A stretch of DNA of 64,000 nt from an uncultured Roseburia sp. (GTDB lineage Bacteria > Bacillota > Clostridia > Lachnospirales > Lachnospiraceae), in the NCBI GenBank assembly GCA_900756925.1, contig CAAELX010000037.1:61305-125304 (forward strand). Direction: 5' to 3'. The position numbers and the translations under genes are program-made. The notes beneath the pieces were generated by a model that had not been told where the DNA came from, did no database searches, and saw only the letters and a list, made by a program, of their open reading frames with translations. Below are positions 42,963-51,602 of this stretch, piece after piece. Position 1 is the stretch's first letter. Each line of letters opens with the position of its first letter.

Positions 42963-44157
42963 GGATCAGATTCTGGGGCAGGTTGATCTTTCGAAGGAAC
43001 CGGATGACCGGGAAATCAGCAATCTGGTCGCGGAGACATGCAGCCATTTCGCAAAAGGGAAGCTCTTAAACCTCACAGAGCAGGAAGAGCTGCGGCAGTA
43101 TCTGTTTCACTCATTGCGCAAATTAGATGTCCTGCAGGAGCTGCTCGATGACCCGGAGATCACAGAGATTATGGTGAACGGGGCAGATCACATCTTTTAT
43201 GAGAAAAAAGGGCAGCTGTTTGCCTCGGACAGAAAGTTTACGTCGAAGGAAAAGCTAAACGATGTGATCCAGCAGATCGCTGCGGGCAATAATCGTATGG
43301 TAAATGAGGCATCCCCGATTGTTGATACAAGACTGCCGGATGGTTCAAGGGTGAATGTGGTCTTAAGTCCGATTTCCATTGATGGATCAGCGGTTTCTAT
43401 CCGTAAATTCCCATCGAAGCCGCTAGAGATGGAGGATCTGATCCGGATGGGGACAGTGTCAGAGAAGGCGGCAGAGTTATTAAAGATTCTGGTTTGTGCA
43501 GGCTTTAATCTTTTTATCTCCGGGGGTACCGGATCCGGGAAGACAACGGTCTTAAATGCCTTGTCGCAGTATATCCCGAAAGAGGAGCGGATTATCACCA
43601 TTGAGGATTCAGCAGAGCTTCAATTGATCGGGAAGCCGAATCTGGTGCGGCTTGAGACGCGCAATGCCAATACGGAGGGCGTACTTCCAATCACAATCCG
43701 GGATCTGATCCGCACGGCGCTTCGTATGCGCCCGAATCGTCTGATCGTCGGGGAGTGCCGTGGGGCGGAGGCGTTGGATGTCTTACAAGCGATGAATACC
43801 GGGCACGATGGCAGTCTCTCAACCGGACATGCCAATTCCTGTCGGGATATGTTATCGAGGCTTGAGACAATGGTTCTGATGGGGATGGAACTGCCACTTA
43901 CGGCAATCAGAAGCCAGATCGCATCCGGGATCGATGTGCTGGTGCATTTAGGGCGTATGAGGGATGGAAGCAGAAAGATACTCGCGATCACAGAGTTGGC
44001 AGAGTATAAAGACGGCGAGATCCGTCTGAATGATATCTACCGGTTTGAGGAGAGTGGGAAGAGCAGACATTGCGTAGAAGGAAGTTTAAGACATGTTGGA
44101 ACATTGGAACATACAGAGAAGCTTAAGAGGGCAGGAGTCACCGCGGAAGAAATATGA
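42928..44157 (+). CDS. cpaF: Tad pilus assembly ATPase CpaF/TadA
   Basis: 409 residues, GTG start with AGAGGGGAAAAC upstream, overlapping tadZ by 35 bases. Type II/IV secretion ATPase: N-terminal three-helix region, ELLDDPEITEIMVNG, then VNEASPIVDTRLPDGSRVNVV, Walker A GGTGSGKTTVLNAL (about 195), the Asp box RIITIEDSAELQL, Walker B RPNRLIVGECRGAEALDVL and the His box NTGHDGSLSTGHANS. It powers Flp pilus extension and probably retraction. All catalytic boxes are intact, in contrast to the CpaE-like proteins. Confidence 0.95.
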   Translation: MRTTDREIQELRDQILGQVDLSKEPDDREISNLVAETCSHFAKGKLLNLTEQEELRQYLFHSLRKLDVLQELLDDPEITEIMVNGADHIFYEKKGQLFASDRKFTSKEKLNDVIQQIAAGNNRMVNEASPIVDTRLPDGSRVNVVLSPISIDGSAVSIRKFPSKPLEMEDLIRMGTVSEKAAELLKILVCAGFNLFISGGTGSGKTTVLNALSQYIPKEERIITIEDSAELQLIGKPNLVRLETRNANTEGVLPITIRDLIRTALRMRPNRLIVGECRGAEALDVLQAMNTGHDGSLSTGHANSCRDMLSRLETMVLMGMELPLTAIRSQIASGIDVLVHLGRMRDGSRKILAITELAEYKDGEIRLNDIYRFEESGKSRHCVEGSLRHVGTLEHTEKLKRAGVTAEEI

Positions 44158-44884
44158 CAGGGCAGGACTGACCGGAAAGGAAAAATTGGCAGTATTTTTT
44201 GCAGCCGGTGCTGCGGCGGGCATAACAGCGGTACTTTTTTATCAGTCATGGTTTGGAATGGTGAGCCTATTTCTATATCTGCCGGTTCTGTGCCGGATTT
44301 TCCGGGAGAGAAAAGAGAAGGAGCGGAAAAGAAAGCTTCTTTTGGAATTTAAGGATGCGATGCAGAGCATCTCGGCCGCTTTGCAGGCAGGGTATTCCCT
44401 TGAAAATGCATGGAAAGAGAGTGAGAGGGAGATGGCAGAGCTGCACGGGGAGGATGCACAGATGGTGCGAAGCCTGCATCAGATGAATCTTGCAGCGGCG
44501 ATGAACCAGCCGATTGAGAAGCTGTTCTACGAGTTTGCGGCGGTGAGCGGATGCGAGGATATCCTTAATTTTGCGGAAGTGTTTCTCTTTGCAAAGCGCA
44601 GTGGAGGGGACTTTGGAAGGATTATAAAGAGCACTACGGAGCGGATCAGGGACAAGATGGAAGTGGAGGAGGAGATTCAGACAGTGCTGTCCGGTAAAAA
44701 GATGGAGCAGAAGGTCATGAGTGTCATTCCTATCGGTCTTCTGGCGTATCTAAGACTGACATCGGGGGATTTTCTTGCCCCTCTTTACGGGAATGAGGCC
44801 GGCATCTGCGTAATGACAGGTGCACTGGCTGCCTATGGCGTAGCCCTCTGGCTCTCGGAGAAGATCATCTCCATAAAAGTGTAA
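44093..44884 (+). CDS. tadB: Tad inner-membrane platform protein TadB-like
   Basis: 263 residues, overlapping cpaF by 65 bases; AAGGAAG lies before the ATG. Two N-terminal membrane segments (about 30-48 and 50-66) and a pair near the C-terminus frame a T2SF (GspF-like) domain (about 80-215: LLEFKDAMQSISAALQAGYSLENAWKES, EVFLFAKRSGGDFGRIIK). The T2SF platform works with CpaF to push pilin subunits into the fibre. Confidence 0.88.
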   Translation: MLEHWNIQRSLRGQESPRKKYDRAGLTGKEKLAVFFAAGAAAGITAVLFYQSWFGMVSLFLYLPVLCRIFRERKEKERKRKLLLEFKDAMQSISAALQAGYSLENAWKESEREMAELHGEDAQMVRSLHQMNLAAAMNQPIEKLFYEFAAVSGCEDILNFAEVFLFAKRSGGDFGRIIKSTTERIRDKMEVEEEIQTVLSGKKMEQKVMSVIPIGLLAYLRLTSGDFLAPLYGNEAGICVMTGALAAYGVALWLSEKIISIKV

Positions 44885-44902
44885 GAAAGGGGCTGGAAAT
44901 GG

Positions 44903-46132
44903 ATGAAAATAAGAAAAGAAGTGGCCGGAAAAATGGGAAAAATTCTGTTGATATTTCTCATTCTTGCCATTCTTGCAGCAGTATTCGAACACTGGAATCC
45001 GGTTATAGATAAAAAGGGTGCCTTAAGGAGAAATCCAAAAGGGGAGGGCGCCTATGAAGTGGAACTGTCCTGGCAGACAGAAGACGGACAGGAGGGACAG
45101 AGCATACTTCTTCAAGTGCCGGAACAGGGCTATGATGCGGAGGAAGAGCAGCGACTGTTAGAAGCCGCCAGGGAGGAGATTGCAACAACTTTTCCAGGTA
45201 ATAATGAATCAGTCAATGATATCCGCACGGACATATGCATCCGGGAAAGTTATCAGAATGGGGCGGTCACGGCGGAGTGGAGCTTTGATTCCTATGCGTT
45301 TATTACGGCAGAGGGAAAGCTTGAGAATGAGGATGCCCCGGCGGAAGGGACGATTGTGGAAGCGGTGGCAGAGCTTTGCTGCCAGAGCCGGAAGGAACAG
45401 TATACCTTTTATTTTTGTATTTATCCACCAAATTACAGTGAGGAGGAACAGCTTGCGCGTAATGTGGAACAGCTTGTGCAGGAGGAAGCCATGCGTAACG
45501 GGCAGGAAGAGCTCGTTTTGCCGGAGACGGCAGAGGGAACACCAATTCTATGGGATGTCCGCAGGGAGCGGACACCGGAGAAGCTGCTCTTGCTTGGCAT
45601 TCTGATAGCACTCTGCGTGCCGCTTGTGGAGAAATCAAAAAGAGAGGAACGGGAGAAGCAGAAAAAGGAACTTCTTACACTGGAATATCCGGAGTTAGTC
45701 AGCAGGCTTACGATTCTGATGGGAGCCGGGATGAGCGTTTTTGCGGCATGGCGCAGAATTACCGGTAATTATACGGAGAAGAGAGAGCGGGGAGAAGTGA
45801 AAGAACATCCGCTTTACGAGGAGATGAAGCTGACTTGTCATGAGATTGAGAGTGGTGTGAGCGAGGCACGTGCGCTGGAACGGTTTGGTGACAGGATTGG
45901 ATTGCACCGCTACCGGAAGTTTTGCAGCCTGGTGACGCAGAATCTCCGGAAAGGTACGAGAGGGCTGGGACTGCTGTTAGAGCAGGAGGCGGCAGATGCC
46001 TTTGAGGAACGGAAAAACCTTGCAAAAAAATATGGGGAGGAAGCAGGTACGAAGCTGATTCTTCCGATGATGATCATGTTTGGAATTGTCGTTGCGGTCA
46101 TTATGGTTCCGGCGATGATGTCTATGCAATAA
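44903..46132 (+). CDS. tadC: Tad platform protein TadC-like with extended N-terminus
   Basis: 409 residues. A membrane segment at about 12-28 is followed by an extracellular-looking domain of about 190 residues (30-220, EVELSWQTEDGQEGQSILL). A second segment lies at about 229-242, then the T2SF domain (about 255-385: EYPELVSRLTILMGAGMSVFAAWRRITGNY) and a final helix (about 385-405). The large N-terminal insert is not in classical TadC of proteobacteria. An in-frame ATG at 44897 is not present; the ATG at 44900-44905 region is preceded by AAAGGGGCTGG. Confidence 0.85.
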   Translation: MKIRKEVAGKMGKILLIFLILAILAAVFEHWNPVIDKKGALRRNPKGEGAYEVELSWQTEDGQEGQSILLQVPEQGYDAEEEQRLLEAAREEIATTFPGNNESVNDIRTDICIRESYQNGAVTAEWSFDSYAFITAEGKLENEDAPAEGTIVEAVAELCCQSRKEQYTFYFCIYPPNYSEEEQLARNVEQLVQEEAMRNGQEELVLPETAEGTPILWDVRRERTPEKLLLLGILIALCVPLVEKSKREEREKQKKELLTLEYPELVSRLTILMGAGMSVFAAWRRITGNYTEKRERGEVKEHPLYEEMKLTCHEIESGVSEARALERFGDRIGLHRYRKFCSLVTQNLRKGTRGLGLLLEQEAADAFEERKNLAKKYGEEAGTKLILPMMIMFGIVVAVIMVPAMMSMQ

Positions 46133-46148
46133 AGGTAGGAGGACGAAT

Positions 46149-46334
46149 ATGAAACAGAGTATGAAAAGTATGGTAAAAGCATTTTGGGAAGATGAGAGCG
46201 GAGTCGGAGTGGTGGAAATGATTCTGATTCTTGTTGTTTTGATCGGGCTGGTTCTGATTTTTAAGAGACAGCTTACGAATATTGTGAACGGTATTTTTGA
46301 CACGATCAACAGCAAAGTGGGGAATGTCGGTTGA
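46149..46334 (+). CDS. flp: Flp-type IVb pilin
   Basis: 61 residues. A short charged leader ends in EDESG, followed by VGVVEMILILVVLIGLVLIF, the hydrophobic helix with the Glu at position 5 of the mature protein that is needed for pilin assembly. Cleavage is expected at G/V by one of the A24 peptidases. This is the major pilin candidate of the Tad fibre. AGGAGGACGAAT gives a strong ribosome site, fitting high expression. The stop overlaps the next start (TTGA). Confidence 0.9.
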   Translation: MKQSMKSMVKAFWEDESGVGVVEMILILVVLIGLVLIFKRQLTNIVNGIFDTINSKVGNVG

Positions 46335-47791
46335 AAAGAGGAAGTATTACCGTTTTTGCTGCGCTCTGCCTGCTGTTTACAACCTCGGCGTTACTGGTAC
46401 TGTCAGAGGCAGCGAGAGTGTGGGGACTGGAACAGTACGTGGAATGGAAAGGAAGACAGAGTGTGGAATATGCTGCGGCAGAGTATCAGCCATATCTGTG
46501 GGAACAGTATCATATTTTATCGTTTGACGGTGGAAGGGGAAGTACGCAGTTTGAAGCCGGCACACTGACCGGTGAGGTCCTGCGTGCCGCAGAAAGCAGG
46601 AACGGAAGGGGGACAGACCTGTTCGGGGCAGAGCTTACCCATATTTATGAGCCGGAGTATCTGCTGCTTACAGATCAGGAAGGAGAAATCTTTATGAGTC
46701 TGGTCACTTCTTATATGAAGCAGAATCTTCCAAATGAAGTGCTGGAAAGTCTTTATGAAAAATATCAGAAGGCTTGGGATACACAGGTGGAGAATCCAGA
46801 ATATGAGGATGTGGAAGCCTCTATTGAGACCGCGGAAAATGGATTGCAGGAAGCGCGGGAAGCAGCCGAAGCAGAAGAACGTCCGGTTCCTGCGGTGGCA
46901 GAGAATCCGTTAGAGACAGCAGACAGTATGAGGGAAAGCATGAGAGACTCCCTGCTTGCTGCCCTGTTACCGGAAGGTGCGAAGCTGCCAACAGAGACGC
47001 TGCCGGTGGAGGAAGCACTTGAAAACCGCGTGTTAGAAGAAGGAAACAGTTATTATGAAAGCTCCTACGGGATGCAGGAGCGGATTCTAGCGGCACAGTA
47101 TGCGGGAAGTGTCTTTCCATGTTATGGAAGGGAAGACGGGGAGCAGGTGGTCAGTTGTGCCTTAGAATACCTGGTTGGCGGGAAGGCGACCGGACAGGAA
47201 AACCTTGAGGCGGTAGTAAAGCGCCTTCTGCTTGGCAGGACAGCGGCGAATGTGACAGTGATTCTGTCAGATCCAGAGAAAATGGAGCAGGTCTACGTTG
47301 TCACAACGGCATTAGCCGGTTTTGCTGTCGACCCGTTTCTGCACAAGGCAGTGAAGATTGCGGTTGTGGGAGCGTGGGCATTTCTGGAAAGTGTGCAGGA
47401 CGTGCGGGCACTGTTAGCCGGTGGAAAGATCGCATTGTTAAAAGACCGGTCAGAGTGGACAACGGAGCTGTCCGGCATCGGAGATGCAATTTCCGGGACG
47501 AGACGGGCGAAGGAATGTGTGAATGGGTGGACGTATGAGGAATATCTGACCCAGATGCTTACCGGGATGGACAGCAGGACATTAGCGTACCGCATGATGG
47601 ATCTGATGGAGTGGAACTTAAGGAGGCAGGAGGACTGCTCAGACTGCCGGATGGATCACATGATTACTGCCTATTCGTACCTTATGAGGTTTGAAACGGT
47701 TCCGTTATTTTCCAAAATGTCCCTGTTTTCAGCGAAAGGGAAAAATGCATATTATTTTGAAACAGAAAAAGGAATTTCATATATTCCATAA
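46331..47791 (+). CDS. DUF5702 Tad-locus protein
   Basis: 486 residues, TTG start overlapping the flp stop. The N-terminal SITVFAALCLLFTTSALLVLSEAARVWGLEQY resembles a pilin-like signal anchor (TadG/Flp-like). It is followed by a large extracellular domain with a coiled, Glu/Ala-rich region (about 155-200) and a hydrophobic patch near 310-355. It is the DUF5702 family, which accompanies Tad clusters of Lachnospiraceae; it may be a minor pilin or adhesin at the fibre tip. No catalytic motif seen. Directly downstream lies the 24-bp hairpin at 47798. Confidence 0.8.
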   Translation: MKRGSITVFAALCLLFTTSALLVLSEAARVWGLEQYVEWKGRQSVEYAAAEYQPYLWEQYHILSFDGGRGSTQFEAGTLTGEVLRAAESRNGRGTDLFGAELTHIYEPEYLLLTDQEGEIFMSLVTSYMKQNLPNEVLESLYEKYQKAWDTQVENPEYEDVEASIETAENGLQEAREAAEAEERPVPAVAENPLETADSMRESMRDSLLAALLPEGAKLPTETLPVEEALENRVLEEGNSYYESSYGMQERILAAQYAGSVFPCYGREDGEQVVSCALEYLVGGKATGQENLEAVVKRLLLGRTAANVTVILSDPEKMEQVYVVTTALAGFAVDPFLHKAVKIAVVGAWAFLESVQDVRALLAGGKIALLKDRSEWTTELSGIGDAISGTRRAKECVNGWTYEEYLTQMLTGMDSRTLAYRMMDLMEWNLRRQEDCSDCRMDHMITAYSYLMRFETVPLFSKMSLFSAKGKNAYYFETEKGISYIP

Positions 47792-47797
47792 GAAAGG

Positions 47798-47899
47798 CAG
47801 GTGCATCCGGGTGTTCCTTTTAAATCCTATAATTTATTCAAAAAAATCTCTCTCTGAAAGTAAACAGAATAACAGAAAAGGGACACCCGGATGCACCTG
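47798..47899 (+). repeat. 24-bp inverted repeat inside the Tad operon
   Basis: Arms 47798-47821 and 47876-47899 are complementary over all 24 positions (one G-U pair in RNA), with a 54-base AT-rich loop. It begins 6 bases after the DUF5702 stop and ends 3 bases before the ribosome site AGAGGGG (47902-47908) of the TadE-like gene. There is no T tract, so it is not a standard terminator. It may be an RNA processing/stability element or a small inserted palindromic element. Confidence 0.85.
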
Positions 47900-47912
47900 G
47901 CAGAGGGGATCC

Positions 47913-48656
47913 ATGACGGTGGAAGCTGCGGTTGTACTGCCGCTTCTTGCCTGTGTGCTGGCATTTTTACTATTCTTTTTCCGTATGATACAGGTGGGGC
48001 TTTCCGTGCAGCAGGTACTAGAGGAAGCTGGAAGGGAGATTGCGGTCTATGCGCAGTGCGAGCGGGAAGAGAATGTGGCGGAGACCATCTATCTCGGCAT
48101 GGCGAAAGGAATTGTCTGGTCAAAGCTGCGGCAGGACAGTAACATCGGACGGTACGTGGAGGGAAAGACAGCCGGGATCTCTCTGGCAGCGTCTTCCTTT
48201 GGGGGAGATGAAATCTGCCTTCAGGCGGATTACCGGATGAAGTTTCCAGTGACGTTGCTTGGAAAAAAGGTATTTTGGATGTCCCAGACCACCCGGTACC
48301 GGAAATGGACCGGGTGGAGCGCGGGGCAGGATGACACAGATAGCGAGACATGGGTCTTTGTCACAGAGACCGGAACTGTCTATCACAGAACCTCATCCTG
48401 TTCTTATCTGACGCTTACGATCCGGTCGGTGGATGAGGCTGCTGTCGGAGACTGCAGGAATGAGAGCGGTGGAAAATATAAATGTTGTGAGAAGTGTGCT
48501 GGAAAAGAAAATCAGTTTCAGAAAGTTTATATCACCAACTACGGAGACCGGTATCACACAGATTTGAATTGCAGCGGAATTAAGAGAAACGTTGAGATGG
48601 TAAGATTGTCGGAAGTGGAAGGGAAGGGGGCGTGCTCAAAATGCTGGAAACAGTAA
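47913..48656 (+). CDS. TadE-like pseudopilin with C-terminal Cys-rich repeats
   Basis: 247 residues from the ATG at 47913 (AGAGGGG upstream); the frame is open further upstream through the hairpin but without a good start. MTVEAAVVLPLLACVLAFLLFFFRM is a TadE-type pilin signal with the conserved Glu. The C-terminal 90 residues hold two similar segments, VYHRTSSCSYL...KCCEKCAG and RYHTDLNCSGI...ACSKCWKQ, each with a YHxxxxC and a CxxC, which suggests two small metal- or disulfide-bound modules. It overlaps the next gene by 16 bases. Confidence 0.82.
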   Translation: MTVEAAVVLPLLACVLAFLLFFFRMIQVGLSVQQVLEEAGREIAVYAQCEREENVAETIYLGMAKGIVWSKLRQDSNIGRYVEGKTAGISLAASSFGGDEICLQADYRMKFPVTLLGKKVFWMSQTTRYRKWTGWSAGQDDTDSETWVFVTETGTVYHRTSSCSYLTLTIRSVDEAAVGDCRNESGGKYKCCEKCAGKENQFQKVYITNYGDRYHTDLNCSGIKRNVEMVRLSEVEGKGACSKCWKQ

Positions 48657-49063
48657 AAATGGTGTTATTATCTATGCTTCTTCTTCTTTTTGCATGGACA
48701 GATCACAGAAGACAGGAGGTTTTGTTGCTTCCGCTCATCGGAGCGGGGATTGTGGGACTGATCATGCATGTGTGGATGCAGGAGCAGTCCGTTTTTGGAC
48801 TGCTTGCAGGAGGGGCGATAGGAGTATTTCTGCTTTTCTATGGAAGAATGACCGGGGGAAGCGTCGGATATGGGGATGGCTGTCTTTTTATTATGACAGG
48901 TATCTTTTTGGGATTCTGGAGAAATCTGGAACTTCTTGTGATTGCTTCTCTTTTGGCGGCCTGTTATGCAGGATATCTTGTCGTGGCAAAAAAGAAGACG
49001 AAAGGGGAACGGTTCCCGTTTGTCCCGTTCGTGTGGATATCGTCTATATTTTTATGGTTTTAG
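48641..49063 (+). CDS. A24 prepilin peptidase, second of the Tad locus
   Basis: 140 residues from the ATG at 48641 (AAGGGGG ten bases upstream); a GTG at 48632 sits too close to the ribosome site. Four to five membrane helices. The catalytic aspartates are in AWTDHRRQEV (about 22) and GSVGYGDGCLF (about 75), matching the GxGD rule. Together with the peptidase at 41442 this gives two enzymes for one pilus locus, perhaps one for Flp and one for TadE-like pseudopilins. Confidence 0.82.
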   Translation: MLETVKMVLLSMLLLLFAWTDHRRQEVLLLPLIGAGIVGLIMHVWMQEQSVFGLLAGGAIGVFLLFYGRMTGGSVGYGDGCLFIMTGIFLGFWRNLELLVIASLLAACYAGYLVVAKKKTKGERFPFVPFVWISSIFLWF

Positions 49064-49081
49064 TGGAAAGGGGAATGGAAA

Positions 49082-49291
49082 ATGAAGGGAAGCTTTTCCG
49101 TAGAGGCAGCATTCTACGTCCCACTTCTGGTACTGATTCTGGCATTCGCCATGGAGAGTGGAATTAATCTGCTCACGGAGACGAAGGAGATGGCAGAAAA
49201 AATCGGACAAGCGGATGGCGGCTGCTGCGTGGAATTATTCTATACAGAGAACAGAAGATTGGAACTTGGGGAGATATGGCATGGAAATTAG
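49082..49291 (+). CDS. Short TadE-like pseudopilin
   Basis: 69 residues. GSFSVEAAFYVPLLVLILAFAMESG is a pilin-type hydrophobic helix with the conserved Glu after the small-residue cleavage site. A short polar tail with a CC pair follows. AAAGGGGAATGGAAA precedes the ATG. It overlaps the FHA gene by 11 bases. Probably a minor pilin or initiator of the fibre. Confidence 0.75.
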   Translation: MKGSFSVEAAFYVPLLVLILAFAMESGINLLTETKEMAEKIGQADGGCCVELFYTENRRLELGEIWHGN

Positions 49292-50447
49292 TTATAAGAG
49301 GGATCTGGCAAGGAGCTTTATGTGTATCGTGTCGGATGAGGAGTGGGATTCCTTTGAGGAAGAATGTCTGCAAAAGGGCAGGATAGAGGGTTTTCTCCCT
49401 ATCAGGGTGACCAGGGAGAACGGTAGAACGGTCTGCTGGTATGATATCACAGGCAGGCAGGCGCTTGACAGGATGTTTGAGGTAGGAAAAATGGGATATA
49501 CACAGCTTGTACAGCTGTTAGGAGGGTTGTGTGATGTGATGCTTCGGGCGGAAAGCTATCTGCTCCGTCCGGAAAATATTCTGTTGAAACCGGAATGTAT
49601 CTTCGGAGAATATGCCAAAGAGGGATTCGCGTTCTGCTACAGTGTGCATGAGGATGCAGATATGCAGGAGGAGTTTGCGCATCTGATGGAATACCTGATC
49701 ACGCAGGTTGACCATAAGGATGAGCGGGCAGTGCGGATTGCATACCGGATTTTTGAAGAGGTGAAGAACCCACCTTACAGTCTGTTTGAAATTAGAGAAA
49801 GTTTGACGGCGCAGGCAGGAGGCATGGAAGAACGCGTGGAAGAGGAAGTTTTTATTTCTGTGCAGGAAAGACATCCGGCAGTGCAGATGAAAGAAGAACA
49901 AAGCATAGTCCCTGCGCAGATGAAGACAGCAGTCCACAGTAAGACAGAGAAAAAGCCGAAACAGACCTTAAAGGACAGGCTGCAACGGGCATTGAGGCAG
50001 TTCGCACGCCGCACATTCCCGGACTATTTTACATTGCAGGAGAGAAAGAAAGACAGAAACCGGGAGAAAGAGAACCAGACGATTGTGTTCGAACCAGAAG
50101 AGGAGGAGATGAAACGGGGCAGACCAACGGTGCTTCTGTCGGAGAGGGTGGAGCAGATCAGGGGAATTTTAAAATATGAAGGGGATCATCATCTGCCGGA
50201 TCTGAAACTGGACACATTTCCCTATATTGTGGGAAGTGCCGCAGAGTGTAATGGATGTGTGGAAAGTGATACGGTGAGCAGGATGCATGCGCGGTTTACC
50301 AAAGTGGAGGATATCTATTTTGTGGAAGATTTAAACTCGGCAAACGGGACGAAGATCGGCGGAAGAGAGTTAGACTACAAGGGAAAAGCGAGTCTTCAAA
50401 AAAATGAGATGATCGAATTCGCAGACGAAAAGTTTAGATTTATTTAA
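49281..50447 (+). CDS. DUF6382 and FHA-domain protein of the Tad locus
   Basis: 388 residues from the ATG at 49281 (GGGGAG upstream). Residues 1-165 are the DUF6382 region (SYKRDLARSFMCIV, LRPENILLKPECIFGEY). The segment LLRPENILLKPE looks like a remnant of a kinase catalytic loop, so the domain may be a degenerate protein kinase fold. A basic linker (about 200-300) leads to a C-terminal FHA domain (about 305-388) with IVGSAAECNGCVESDTVSRMHARF and LNSANGTKIGG, the phosphothreonine-binding residues. It could read phosphorylation by the Ser/Thr kinase encoded at 37986. Confidence 0.85.
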   Translation: MEISYKRDLARSFMCIVSDEEWDSFEEECLQKGRIEGFLPIRVTRENGRTVCWYDITGRQALDRMFEVGKMGYTQLVQLLGGLCDVMLRAESYLLRPENILLKPECIFGEYAKEGFAFCYSVHEDADMQEEFAHLMEYLITQVDHKDERAVRIAYRIFEEVKNPPYSLFEIRESLTAQAGGMEERVEEEVFISVQERHPAVQMKEEQSIVPAQMKTAVHSKTEKKPKQTLKDRLQRALRQFARRTFPDYFTLQERKKDRNREKENQTIVFEPEEEEMKRGRPTVLLSERVEQIRGILKYEGDHHLPDLKLDTFPYIVGSAAECNGCVESDTVSRMHARFTKVEDIYFVEDLNSANGTKIGGRELDYKGKASLQKNEMIEFADEKFRFI

Positions 50448-50458
50448 TATAATTTTAT

Positions 50459-50487
50459 TTGTATTTGAAAAGGGAAATATCTATAAT
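50459..50487 (+). promoter_or_regulatory. Promoter of rhomboid gene
   Basis: TTGTAT (50459-50464), 17-base spacer, TATAAT (50482-50487); start codon GTG at 50523. Confidence 0.7.
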
Positions 50488-50522
50488 GACAGTAAGAAAC
50501 ATACAGGTTTGGAGCAGGAAAC

Positions 50523-51572
50523 GTGGACAGATATATTACAGATACTTTTACAAGGGATGGATACCGGTTCTGCAAGGCAGGGACGGAAGAATTAAACGTC
50601 TTTTACAAATATTATGAAGAGGGCTTCCATATCGCGCTGGTTGTGGACGAGAAGATGATTTATGGGCAGTCTGCGGTGCTGTTACAGCAGATGCAGAACT
50701 ATGTGCAGGAGTTCTTCTACCGCCCGCAGGGACGTCTTGCAGATTTCCCGGAGGGGTTTCCGGTGTATCATGTGGAACTTCTCACGATTATTGAGACTGC
50801 GGATATCGGGCGGGTTCGTCCGTTGTGTGCGCAGTGCGAAAATGTGTGGCTTTATGATACGGTGAAAAGCCAGCTTATTATTTACGAAAACCAGCCGGGC
50901 GATTTCTGGGGAATCAGAGGGAAGTTAGAGCAGATCTCAGAGACAAAGGAACGGAGAAAGATGCCCTATATACCGAAGACGCCGGGAAATGACTGGGCGT
51001 ATGTCACAAGTGGAATTGCGACGGTCAATGTAGTAATTTATCTGTTGCTATCTTTGAAAGGATCTACGACAAATGCCTTCTATATGGCGTCCAACGGGGC
51101 AATGTATCCGGATTTCCTTCTGTATAATCATCAATGGTGGAGGCTGTTTACGGCAATGTTCCTACATTTTGGAATCGCACATCTGATGAATAACATGGTG
51201 GTCTTCTGCTGTATCGGACCACGGTTAGAGAAGGCAATGGGACATGTGCGGTTTGCTATTACGTATCTGGCAGCTGGAATCGGCGGCGGCCTGCTCTCTT
51301 TTGGAGTGATGGTGCATACAGGAGAGTATGCGGTCTCGGCGGGGGCATCCGGGGCAATCTTTGGAATGGTAGGTGCCCTGTTATGGATGGTACTATTGTA
51401 TCGGGGCAATGTAGAAGGCCTGACTGTGAAAGGAATTGTGGTCATGCTGTTTTTAAGCCTGTATCTGGGATTTGCAGAGACCGGAGTGGACAACTGGTGC
51501 CATATCGGAGGATTGGTGACAGGCTTTCTTGTGGCAGCGCTTTTGCGCCATAAAAGAGAAGACAAATATTGA
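50523..51572 (+). CDS. Rhomboid-family intramembrane serine protease
   Basis: 349 residues, GTG start with GCAGGAAAC upstream. Residues 1-150 form a soluble N-terminal domain. Six membrane helices follow from about 158. WWRLFTAMFLHFGIAHLMNNM holds the conserved rhomboid HxxxN region. The catalytic serine is in SAGASGAIFGMVGALL (about 280), and the catalytic His is in WCHIGGLVTGFL (about 328). It cleaves membrane proteins within the bilayer; substrates unknown. It immediately follows the Tad locus but has its own promoter. Confidence 0.92.
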   Translation: MDRYITDTFTRDGYRFCKAGTEELNVFYKYYEEGFHIALVVDEKMIYGQSAVLLQQMQNYVQEFFYRPQGRLADFPEGFPVYHVELLTIIETADIGRVRPLCAQCENVWLYDTVKSQLIIYENQPGDFWGIRGKLEQISETKERRKMPYIPKTPGNDWAYVTSGIATVNVVIYLLLSLKGSTTNAFYMASNGAMYPDFLLYNHQWWRLFTAMFLHFGIAHLMNNMVVFCCIGPRLEKAMGHVRFAITYLAAGIGGGLLSFGVMVHTGEYAVSAGASGAIFGMVGALLWMVLLYRGNVEGLTVKGIVVMLFLSLYLGFAETGVDNWCHIGGLVTGFLVAALLRHKREDKY

Positions 51573-51602
51573 TTGATTTTGTATCGAAAAGGAATATACT
51601 GA

